Shown piece after piece: positions 1 to 5,589 of a DNA stretch of 8,822 nt (the first letter of the stretch is position 1; the number at the start of each line of letters is the position of its first letter). The position numbers and the translations under genes were made by a program. The notes under the pieces are model-generated. The model saw only the letters and a program-made list of their open reading frames with translations, was not told where the DNA came from and did no database searches. Source of the DNA: Desulfotignum sp. (lineage in GTDB: Bacteria > Desulfobacterota > Desulfobacteria > Desulfobacterales > Desulfobacteraceae); NCBI GenBank assembly GCA_011390695.1, contig JAABRW010000444.1:1-8822 (forward strand), read 5' to 3'.

Positions 1-864
1 AACCAGGTAAAGCCCCAGCCCCGACCCGGAAACCCTTTGCTTGTTTTCCCGGCCGGACTGGTAAAATTTGCGGAAAATCTTTTTTGCCTCCTGCCGGTCA
101 ACCCCGATACCGTTGTCTATAAAATCCATGGTCACCTTCTGGAGATGGGATTTGAATACGATTTTCAATACCGGCCGGTCAGATTCATTGTACTTGATAG
201 CATTGGACACGATGTTCATGAGCAGCATCTCAAATAAAAACAGGTTAACCGGAAATTCAAACCTGGCTTTGGACGGATTTAAAACCTGAATATCGCATTC
301 CCGGAAAATGGAGTCATTTTTTTTGATAAAATTTTGTACAAGATCCACCAGGCTGTCTTTGGTCACCTCAGAGTCAAAATTCTGGCTTTCAATGCGGGCC
401 AGGTTTAAAATCCGGTTGATATTGTCTGTGAGCCGGTTGATATCTTCCAGCATGTTCTCACTGTAATGTTTGATATCTTCAGGTTCCAGAGGATGGCGGA
501 TAAAGGTTTCCAGGTAAAGCCGCAAAGAGGTCACCGGGGTCTTGAGTTCATGGGTGAAATTATAAATGAAATTGTGTTGAAGCCGGAACAGATTCACTGT
601 TTTCTGGTAATAGATAAAGGCCAGGAGAATACCGGCCAGGACCACGGTTATCAGAAGACTGAGCACAAGGATGGTCATGCCGGTCTTGGAGGGAAAAATC
701 ATCTGGGGGTCAATGTGGAACCGTAAAATGACCACTTCCAGAGCAGACCTGATTTCCATGTAAAGACTCACCGTGAGCACCAGAAATGTGGCCAGGGCAA
801 AAATGGAACAGGCAAATATAAACACCGGATGAAGATACCACCGGGATGGATTCAGAATCTGCAT
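1..864 (-). CDS. Membrane sensor histidine kinase, C-terminus cut by window edge
   Basis: Inner-membrane histidine kinase; 288 codons are visible and the frame is open to the window edge. The start is the ATG at 864, three bases after the stop of the upstream response regulator; AGGAGG lies about 14 nt upstream, a rather long spacing. Two hydrophobic helices (about residues 13-34 and 62-85) enclose only about 27 residues, so there is no room for a folded periplasmic sensor domain. Then come the HisKA H-box NFTHELKTPVTSL with phospho-acceptor His105, the N-box LLMNIVSNAIKYN (214-226), the G1 box DFIDNGIGV (247-255), an F-box (FRKFYQ, 264-269) and the start of G2 (GSGLGLYLV, 280-288). It autophosphorylates on His105 and should pass phosphate to a receiver such as the one encoded just upstream. 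The signal is unknown; the short loop suggests sensing within or near the membrane. The family assignment is secure, the specific pathway is not. Confidence 0.95.
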   Translation of the reverse strand, partial: MQILNPSRWYLHPVFIFACSIFALATFLVLTVSLYMEIRSALEVVILRFHIDPQMIFPSKTGMTILVLSLLITVVLAGILLAFIYYQKTVNLFRLQHNFIYNFTHELKTPVTSLRLYLETFIRHPLEPEDIKHYSENMLEDINRLTDNINRILNLARIESQNFDSEVTKDSLVDLVQNFIKKNDSIFRECDIQVLNPSKARFEFPVNLFLFEMLLMNIVSNAIKYNESDRPVLKIVFKSHLQKVTMDFIDNGIGVDRQEAKKIFRKFYQSGRENKQRVSGSGLGLYLV

Positions 865-867
865 GGA

Positions 868-1251
868 TCAGAGGGTTTCCTCCTGTTTGTTCAATACTGA
901 AACCAATGCCGTCAGATCAAGGGCCGGTTTTATAAGCACGCACTCGGAAGTGACACCCAGGGCCTTGACAGCCTCAGGCGGAATATAGTCGGCAGATCCG
1001 GTATGAACAACAAATTTCATGTCAGGATTTATTTTTGCCGCTTCCACCATAAACGTGTTGCCGTCAACCCCGGGCAGACGAATATCCACCACTGCCTTGT
1101 CAATGTGGTGATTTTTTACAATTTCAAGGGCGTCTTCACTGGTCTCAGCCTGGAAAACGTTGTATCCTTCATCTTCCATAAAAGCCGCGATGCTCTGACG
1201 GATACTTTCTTCATCATCCAGAATTAAAAATTGTCTGGTCACTTGAACCAT
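868..1251 (-). CDS. Single-domain response regulator (CheY-like receiver)
   Basis: A 127-residue protein made only of a receiver domain, with no DNA-binding or enzymatic output domain. All receiver landmarks are present: acidic pocket Asp12-Asp13-Glu14, phospho-acceptor Asp56 in VVDIRLPG, switch Thr84 in HTGSADY, and Lys108 followed by Pro109. The start ATG is preceded by TGAGGAAAAC, giving a weak AGGA ribosome site. It is the first gene of a two-gene unit with the downstream histidine kinase (3-nt gap), so the two are very likely partners. With no output domain it probably acts by protein-protein contact, as a phosphate shuttle, or in a relay to a regulator encoded beyond the window. A promoter about 170 nt upstream would leave a leader of roughly 160 nt. 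Confidence 0.93.
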   Translation of the reverse strand: MVQVTRQFLILDDEESIRQSIAAFMEDEGYNVFQAETSEDALEIVKNHHIDKAVVDIRLPGVDGNTFMVEAAKINPDMKFVVHTGSADYIPPEAVKALGVTSECVLIKPALDLTALVSVLNKQEETL

Positions 1252-1420
1252 TTTGTTTTCCTCATGTGAACAGGGTCCATGTTGTGGTCATATTTTTGCC
1301 AACACCTTTTGTATTTCCCGGGACAGGATTTGTGCAGTGACCGATTTTAAGACAAACTGCCTGCCGTCTTATGTTTACTGTTTTTCCCTGCAGCCTGTGC
1401 GCAGGTTTCATGACCAGAAC

Positions 1421-1449
1421 ATTATTCTCATAAGAGATTTAAATGTCAA
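1421..1449 (-). promoter_or_regulatory. Sigma70-type promoter for the response regulator/kinase unit
   Basis: On the minus strand a perfect TTGACA (1444-1449) and AATAAT (1421-1426, five of six matches) are separated by exactly 17 nt. Transcription would begin near 1414 and give a leader of about 160 nt before the response regulator ATG. The spacer holds an interrupted inverted repeat, TCTC-4 nt-GAGA (1426-1437), that could bind a regulator. Nothing else in the leader is clearly functional. Confidence 0.65.
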
Positions 1450-1528
1450 GGTATATTCACCCGGGCGGCATTGACGTATTTTATTCAAAAAAAGGGGCTT
1501 TATAAAATTTTCAATCACCCAAACCTGG

Positions 1529-1556
1529 TTGACATTTTACCACAGAACGTTACACT
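1529..1556 (+). promoter_or_regulatory. Sigma70-type promoter for the small cysteine protein
   Basis: Perfect TTGACA at 1529-1534, a 16-nt spacer, and TACACT at 1551-1556 (four of six matches to TATAAT). Transcription from about 1563 would give a leader of about 60 nt. The -35 context TGGTTGACAT recurs at the cold-shock gene promoter at 8446-8454. Confidence 0.55.
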
Positions 1557-1613
1557 ATGCTCTATATTGTTATAAAACAGACCCGTAAGAAAAATTTGAT
1601 TTTTGACAGCAAA

Positions 1614-1618
1614 GGAGG
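1614..1618 (+). promoter_or_regulatory. Strong ribosome binding site of the small cysteine protein
   Basis: GGAGG within AAAGGAGGTT lies six bases before the ATG at 1625. It is one of the best-placed ribosome sites in the window, which supports the short reading frame as a real, well-translated gene. Confidence 0.75.
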
Positions 1619-1624
1619 TTTATA

Positions 1625-1789
1625 ATGGCAAAAGAACACAAGAAAAAAGATTATTGCGATGCAGAAGACCAGAAAAAGGTTGTGGATAAAATGAAAGAGT
1701 GTGACAACACGTCTGAAACAGATAAAGAACGTGATGAATGCTATACCAAAGTGGTAAAAGAAGATGATGATGGATGCATGTCATCCTGA
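1625..1789 (+). CDS. Small charged four-cysteine protein of unknown function
   Basis: A 54-residue protein I cannot assign to a family. It starts MAKEHKKKDYC and ends DDDGCMSS. Roughly half the residues are Lys, Asp or Glu. Four cysteines (11, 26, 39, 51) are spaced 15, 13 and 12 residues apart. The two halves (about 10-27 and 33-47) look helical, joined by a polar turn (DNTSETDK), so a helical hairpin is plausible, with Cys26 near Cys39 and Cys11 near Cys51, or all four binding a metal. There is no signal peptide or membrane segment, so it should be cytoplasmic. The case that it is real: promoter at 1529, GGAGG six bases upstream, and a strong terminator just after the stop, making a self-contained monocistronic unit. 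It is more AT-rich than the TonB operon. The function is unknown; redox or metal roles are guesses from the cysteines alone. Confidence 0.82.
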   Translation: MAKEHKKKDYCDAEDQKKVVDKMKECDNTSETDKERDECYTKVVKEDDDGCMSS

Positions 1790-1818
1790 TTTGTAGATTA
1801 TTAAATCACTATCAGCAG

Positions 1819-1870
1819 ACAGGTCCGGTGACAGCCTTGCGCTTTTGCTGTCACCGGATCTGTTATTTTT
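1819..1870 (+). terminator. Rho-independent terminator of the small cysteine gene
   Basis: A 17-bp stem (1819-1835 with 1847-1863, one G-U pair) closes an 11-nt loop and is followed by TATTTTT (1864-1870). The hairpin begins 30 nt after the stop of the small gene. The thyX stop on the other strand overlaps the T-run, so the same hairpin could also serve thyX, although its minus-strand side lacks a U-tract. Confidence 0.9.
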
Positions 1871-2474
1871 AACATACCAGGTCATCAAATACCACGGGCA
1901 GCCGTCCCTGCAAGTCAACCAGAAGGGGCAGCATCAAGGCCCGGATCTGGGGATGGGCTTTTTTGGAACAACGCAGGGCAAACATGTGGCGCCACTCCCG
2001 GATATTGCCCTTGACCACAATCTCGGTTTTCAAAGAATTGGGCAGCACCTCTCTGGACTGTTCCGGCCGCCACCCGCTTTTGAGCAGCTCCAGATAGTAT
2101 TTCTCTGCATCTTTCATGGCTGTTTCCCAGGTTTCCTGCTGGGCCGGGGTGCTGTCTTCCCACCAGCAGGGCCGGATGAACTCCATTTTTCCGTCGTACC
2201 GCACATACCGGGTTGACTCCTGGGCAAAGGAAAACAGTCGGTGCCGAACCAGTTCATGGGTCACCCCCCGGTTGGTGACAAAACGGACGATGATGTCACC
2301 AAACTCGATCATGGCATGGTGGCCCCGGTCCCGCATCCGGGATACAAACCCGGCCGCGGAATCAGAGGTGATTTTGTCCTCTGATTTGTAACAGGTACGG
2401 CCCGCCGCTTCAATGGTCTGAAGCAGATCCGCCGGCAGGCTGATGATCTCATACCCCTGGTCGATAATTTGCAT
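1869..2474 (-). CDS. thyX: Flavin-dependent thymidylate synthase ThyX
   Basis: Cytoplasmic FAD enzyme (EC 2.1.1.148) that methylates dUMP to dTMP using methylenetetrahydrofolate and NAD(P)H, replacing ThyA. The 201-residue protein carries the ThyX signature RHRLFSFAQESTRY (77-90), which fits RHR-x7-S with Ser87 as the signature serine. It also has the C-terminal block from Arg159 to Arg178 with AHPQIR, the region that contributes to substrate binding in the family. It lies at the short end of the family range but is apparently complete. The start ATG at 2474 is supported by AAGGAGG six bases upstream. It follows the TPR gene of the TonB-type operon by 99 nt on the same strand with no clear terminator between, so it may receive read-through; no functional link to TonB is implied. 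Its 3' end abuts the convergent terminator of the small cysteine gene. Confidence 0.96.
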   Translation of the reverse strand: MQIIDQGYEIISLPADLLQTIEAAGRTCYKSEDKITSDSAAGFVSRMRDRGHHAMIEFGDIIVRFVTNRGVTHELVRHRLFSFAQESTRYVRYDGKMEFIRPCWWEDSTPAQQETWETAMKDAEKYYLELLKSGWRPEQSREVLPNSLKTEIVVKGNIREWRHMFALRCSKKAHPQIRALMLPLLVDLQGRLPVVFDDLVC

Positions 2475-2573
2475 GGGATTCCTCCTTGGGCTTTCTTATA
2501 TCCTGTCCGTCAAAATAGCATACCTGAAATAAAAGCCCAACCGGTATTTTACCCTGAAAACAACCCTGCCGCT

Positions 2574-3722
2574 TTAATACGGCACCTTCCGGGTTGCCAG
2601 CACATACTCCCTGATATTCACAAGCTCCGGATCATCTTTTTTTGCCAGACCCTTTTCTGCCCAGGCAAGGGCCTGATCCGGGTTTCCGGCAGACAGCCAG
2701 GCCCGGGATATGATCTTGATCCTTTCCAGGAGCTGTTTTTCCGACAGGGTTTTTCGGTGCTTTTCCAGCCAGGTTTCATACTGCCGGGCGGCTGACAGCG
2801 GAATATTGCAGGACAGATACAAGTCCCCCACAAGCCGCATCTCTTCCCGGGTCAGGGGGGTCAGATAGGAATAGCTCAGCATAGCGGCCAGGGCTTTTTC
2901 AAACCGGTTATCCGTCAGGTGCACATGGGCCAGGGCCTTCCACCAGCCCGGGTCTTCCGGATGGATGCGGGTGAGATACCGGGCATATGCCAGGGCCTTT
3001 TTTTTCATCTCCAAAGACAGGTACTGGTACAAAAGCATCTCCTGCCACTGCCGCCGGGTGTCCCCTTTGGTCTCTGCTGCAAGCTCCTCCAGCCACGGCA
3101 GGGCCTTTTTAAACTTTTCCAGGGCAAACAGGACATTGACCAGGGTCTGTTTCCATTCCAGGGTGACCGCTTCGGGATGGGCAGCCATCAGGCGCTCAAA
3201 CACTGTCAGAGCAGAATCCGGCCGGCCGGCCTGAAAATGGCAGGCAGATGCATAAAACAGGTGGACGGGCTGATTTTCTTCGCTGGTATCATACCCTTTT
3301 TCAAAGGCCCGGGCCGCTTCAGCCATCTGCCCCTTTTCATAACGGCACCGGGCCAGGTTGAGCCAGGCCTCGGTCAGATCCGGTTTTTTCTCCACCGTCC
3401 GCTGAAACGCCTCTGCCGCCGGGCCGATCTGCCCCAACTCGGTGTGACAGAAGCCGGTCAGAAAATCGATATAATAATGGACATTTCCAGCCTGCTTTTC
3501 CGAATACCGGGTCAACACGGCCAGGGCCTGGTCCGGTTTTTCTTCCGCCATCAGGGACTGGGCCTTGTTTACCGCCATGCCCGCAGCCAGGGGCATGTTC
3601 TCTTTGGCTGCAAGGATTCGGGGCGGTCCTGTGACAACCAGCACCAGGATCATCACCAGCATCAGCCACAACTGCCGGCAGGACTGCTTTTTTCCGTTAG
3701 TCTCCAGGATATGTCGTGTCAT
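2574..3722 (-). CDS. TPR-repeat protein of the TonB2-type cluster
   Basis: A 382-residue protein with an N-terminal hydrophobic segment (about 18-31, after Lys11, Lys12 and Arg16) and a possible cleavage site near ILAAKE (36-41), so it is exported or anchored facing the periplasm. The rest is helical with recognisable TPR units, for example AAEAFQRTVEKKPDLTEAW, then AARAFEKGY and ALTVFERLMAAHPEA, and several weaker units to the C-terminus (about 50-370). It is the last gene of the six-gene operon: its ATG begins two bases after the tonB stop, with no good ribosome site, implying translational coupling. A TPR gene follows tonB2 in Vibrio-type clusters, and there it is thought to assist the TonB2 complex, perhaps as a scaffold between membranes. 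The precise partner here is unknown. Confidence 0.85.
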   Translation of the reverse strand: MTRHILETNGKKQSCRQLWLMLVMILVLVVTGPPRILAAKENMPLAAGMAVNKAQSLMAEEKPDQALAVLTRYSEKQAGNVHYYIDFLTGFCHTELGQIGPAAEAFQRTVEKKPDLTEAWLNLARCRYEKGQMAEAARAFEKGYDTSEENQPVHLFYASACHFQAGRPDSALTVFERLMAAHPEAVTLEWKQTLVNVLFALEKFKKALPWLEELAAETKGDTRRQWQEMLLYQYLSLEMKKKALAYARYLTRIHPEDPGWWKALAHVHLTDNRFEKALAAMLSYSYLTPLTREEMRLVGDLYLSCNIPLSAARQYETWLEKHRKTLSEKQLLERIKIISRAWLSAGNPDQALAWAEKGLAKKDDPELVNIREYVLATRKVPY

Positions 3723-3724
3723 GC

Positions 3725-4426
3725 CTAATCCAGTTGAAATTTAATGGTGGTCTGTGCCAGGGCCGCCACCGGTATCCCCTCCACCCGCCCGGGCTGGAAC
3801 CGCCATCGGGATACACAGTCGATGACACTCTGATCAAACACCTCTTCAGGCGCTGAGGCCAGAATTTTGATATCTTCCACCCTCCCATCGGCTGTGACCA
3901 GAAACTGCACCTGCACCTTTCCTTCGATGCCCCGCCGGGCCGCATGCAGCGGATACACCGGCGCCACCTTGGCCAGGGGAATCAGGCCGGCATCCAGTTC
4001 ATGGGCCAGGTAGCGGTCCTTGAGCTGCGGCGTATCCATGGCAAAGGATTCCAAAGGCGGCAGCTCCAGGGAACGGGCAATGGGGGGCAGCTTCGGGTTC
4101 AACACAAAGGGCAGGGACGGCTTCTGGGCCGGCGGCCTGGGCATCTTTTTCTGAACCGGTTTTGGGGCCGCAGTTTTCTGCGGTTCCGGCGGCTCCGGTT
4201 CCGGGGGCTTTTGCTTTTCGGGCGGAGGTTCGGGCCGCTTGACCCGTACCACCGGAATGGCCTGAACCGGCTCCTGCCTTTCCAGATTCTTGGGCACGGC
4301 CCGAATCATCTCGGGCATCACTGCAAACAGAAAAAGGTTCAGGGCAGCGGACAGCACCACTGCCATGATCCAGCCGGCCCAGATTCCCGGAACGGACCGG
4401 CCCGGTATGAAATCTTTCAGGACCAC
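3725..4426 (-). CDS. tonB: TonB energy-transducing protein (TonB2 type)
   Basis: Periplasm-spanning protein that transmits proton-motive energy from ExbB-ExbD to outer-membrane receptors. I choose the GTG at 4426 (233 residues): GGAGGGG lies nine bases upstream and the exbD stop is just four bases away. The upstream ATG at 4495 would overlap exbD by 65 nt and add 23 residues. Order: one membrane helix (about 15-38), a Pro/Glu/Lys-rich spacer (about 65-104), a linker, and a TonB C-terminal domain (about 154-233) with PVYP, GIEGKV, DGRVEDI, RWRFQPG and the closing TIKFQLD. The membrane helix has Ser26 and Asn30 in the i,i+4 spacing of the Ser16/His20 pair of E. coli TonB, with Asn in place of His. 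It is flanked by exbD and the TPR gene in a tight operon. Confidence 0.93.
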   Translation of the reverse strand: MVLKDFIPGRSVPGIWAGWIMAVVLSAALNLFLFAVMPEMIRAVPKNLERQEPVQAIPVVRVKRPEPPPEKQKPPEPEPPEPQKTAAPKPVQKKMPRPPAQKPSLPFVLNPKLPPIARSLELPPLESFAMDTPQLKDRYLAHELDAGLIPLAKVAPVYPLHAARRGIEGKVQVQFLVTADGRVEDIKILASAPEEVFDQSVIDCVSRWRFQPGRVEGIPVAALAQTTIKFQLD

Positions 4427-4430
4427 TTCC

Positions 4431-4850
4431 TTATTCCCCTCCAGGCAGGCCCGCGGCAATGGCCACATTTTCAGCCCCGGCCAGTTTGCAGGCATCCATG
4501 ACGTCGATCAACAGACCGGTGGTGCTGTCCTTGTCCGCCACAATCACCACGGCAGCCTCGGGATTCTCGGACATGGCCCGTTCCACATTGGCCCGCACAG
4601 CCCGCACATCGATCTCCCGCCGGTCCAGGTGCACTGTCCCCTCTCTGGTTACACCGATAAGAATGGTGTTGGGGGCAGTGGTTACGGCCGTGGTTGCCGT
4701 GGGCCGGGTGATATCCACCCCGGTTTCCTTGACAAACGAAGTGGTAACCAGGAAAAAAATCAACAGAATGAACACCATGTCGATGAGCGGGGCAATGTTC
4801 AGTTCCAGGGTCTGTTTCTGGGCCCGCCTGGCTGCAGATATATTGAGCAT
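4431..4850 (-). CDS. exbD: ExbD-type proton channel subunit
   Basis: A 139-residue ExbD/TolR-family protein of the TonB energising complex. It has a short cytoplasmic tail, a single membrane helix (about 19-40; NIAPLIDMVFILLIFFLVTT) with the essential Asp24, equivalent to Asp25 of E. coli ExbD, and a periplasmic domain to the C-terminus (VIVADKDSTTG is typical of the family). The start ATG follows TAGGAAAAAAAACA, an AGGA site before a run of A. A 112-nt gap separates it from exbB, by far the largest in the operon, and that gap holds a hairpin and a possible promoter. The GGAGGGG at its 3' end is probably the ribosome site for tonB. Confidence 0.95.
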   Translation of the reverse strand: MLNISAARRAQKQTLELNIAPLIDMVFILLIFFLVTTSFVKETGVDITRPTATTAVTTAPNTILIGVTREGTVHLDRREIDVRAVRANVERAMSENPEAAVVIVADKDSTTGLLIDVMDACKLAGAENVAIAAGLPGGE

Positions 4851-4865
4851 TGTTTTTTTTCCTAT

Positions 4866-4898
4866 AATGTACCGGCCGAAACCGGTGCATTTTTTTTT
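4866..4898 (+). repeat. Hairpin in the exbB-exbD gap with a T9 tract on the plus-strand side
   Basis: A 10-bp stem (4866-4875 with 4882-4891, one G-U pair) closes a 6-nt loop and runs into nine T (4890-4898) on the plus strand. Read on the plus strand it resembles a rho-independent terminator, although no plus-strand gene precedes it. In the operon mRNA (minus strand) the hairpin sits just upstream of the exbD ribosome site and would not terminate transcription, because no U-run follows. It could instead shape mRNA stability or exbD translation. Confidence 0.5.
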
Positions 4899-4938
4899 AT
4901 GAAAGAACCGGACAACCCATTGAATTCTCTCATGTTAT

Positions 4939-4966
4939 ATTATATCCGACTTGGCATGGCAGTCAT
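4939..4966 (-). promoter_or_regulatory. Possible internal promoter ahead of exbD
   Basis: On the minus strand a perfect TATAAT (4939-4944) lies 16 nt downstream of ATGACT (4961-4966, four of six matches to TTGACA), overlapping the exbB stop. It could give extra transcription of exbD, tonB and the TPR gene. This is a sequence match only, in a locally AT-rich stretch, so it is tentative. Confidence 0.35.
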
Positions 4967-5586
4967 AGGAACCGCCGCAGGTACATGCCTGTGGCGGCGA
5001 TCCGGTTTTTCAGGTTCCGGGACCGCCGGGTGAGCCACCCGGCCATGTAAAGCCCGGGAATGGCAACCATCAGTCCGGTCTGGGTGGTGATCAGGGCCAC
5101 GGAAATACCTGCGGCCATGGCCCGGGCATTGCCGGTGCCGAATACCGTGATCACCTCAAAGGTGTGCATCATGCCCACCACCGTGCCCAGAAGCCCCAGC
5201 AGCGGGGCCACAGCCGAAAGCACCCGGATGGCGGCCAGGTAACGGTCCAGGGAAGCGCACATACCCATCACGGTCTCATCCAGAATATACCCGTCCAGGT
5301 CCCGGTCCCGGGTGCGCCGGGCCAGAAACTGCCGGACCAGGCAGCTGTTGGCCCCTTTGTACCGGTCTGCCGGCCGTTGGTTCAGCCGCACCAGCTCCCC
5401 GGCCCGGGTTCGGGAAATATTTTTCACATACAGGGTGCGCATGAACCAGACCCGGTTGAAAATCAGCACCCACATCACCAGGGACACCGCCAGGATGGGC
5501 ACCATGACGATCCCCCCGGACCGGATATAGGCGGCCAGGTTGCCAAACAGCGGGATTATCCCTGCCAAAAAATCATGGTTCAGCAT
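4963..5586 (-). CDS. exbB: ExbB-type MotA/TolQ/ExbB proton channel protein
   Basis: A 207-residue inner-membrane subunit that forms the proton channel pentamer around ExbD. Three membrane helices: about 24-45, 119-146 (VLSAVAPLLGLLGTVVGMM) and 157-185 (SVALITTQTGLMVAIPG). Thr135 in LLGTV and Thr170 in TQTGL match the conserved channel threonines of E. coli ExbB (148 and 181). The cytoplasmic loop (about 46-118) is of normal length. The ATG at 5586 starts three bases after the stop of the TtpC-like gene with no strong ribosome site, suggesting translational coupling. It is the second MotA/TolQ/ExbB-family protein in the operon and the smaller, ordinary one; its neighbours exbD and tonB identify it as the energising subunit. 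Confidence 0.94.
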   Translation of the reverse strand: MLNHDFLAGIIPLFGNLAAYIRSGGIVMVPILAVSLVMWVLIFNRVWFMRTLYVKNISRTRAGELVRLNQRPADRYKGANSCLVRQFLARRTRDRDLDGYILDETVMGMCASLDRYLAAIRVLSAVAPLLGLLGTVVGMMHTFEVITVFGTGNARAMAAGISVALITTQTGLMVAIPGLYMAGWLTRRSRNLKNRIAATGMYLRRFL

Positions 5587-5589
5587 GAT

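Larger units (their letters stand above)
1252..1624. other. Intergenic region between divergent units
   Basis: This 373-nt stretch separates the leftward two-component unit from the rightward small cysteine-protein gene. It contains the two oppositely oriented promoters described separately, whose -35 boxes are about 80 nt apart (1449 and 1529), so shared regulation is possible. I saw no RNA gene, terminator or recognisable riboswitch. A nine-codon threonine-rich reading frame at 1262-1291 (minus) ends at the response regulator ribosome site, but it has no ribosome site of its own. Confidence 0.6.

Noticed and set aside
1262..1291. Nine-codon threonine-rich leader frame before the response regulator
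   Set aside because: Four of nine residues are Thr, as in attenuation leaders, but there is no ribosome site, no terminator/antiterminator pair and no reason for threonine control of this operon.
2919..3728. 269-codon plus-strand frame opposite the TPR gene
   Set aside because: It is antisense to a clearly coding TPR gene, its protein is low-complexity Gly/Gln/Arg/Leu-rich without motifs, and it has no ribosome site. It is a shadow of GC-rich coding DNA.
4429..4495. ATG at 4495 as the tonB start
   Set aside because: It would overlap exbD by 65 nt and add 23 residues with no membrane or family features; the GTG at 4426 has GGAGGGG at the right distance.
4290..5033. 247-codon plus-strand frame across tonB, exbD and the gap
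   Set aside because: It covers three real genes in antisense and has no recognisable domain; its Gly/His/Pro-rich content is typical of a shadow frame.
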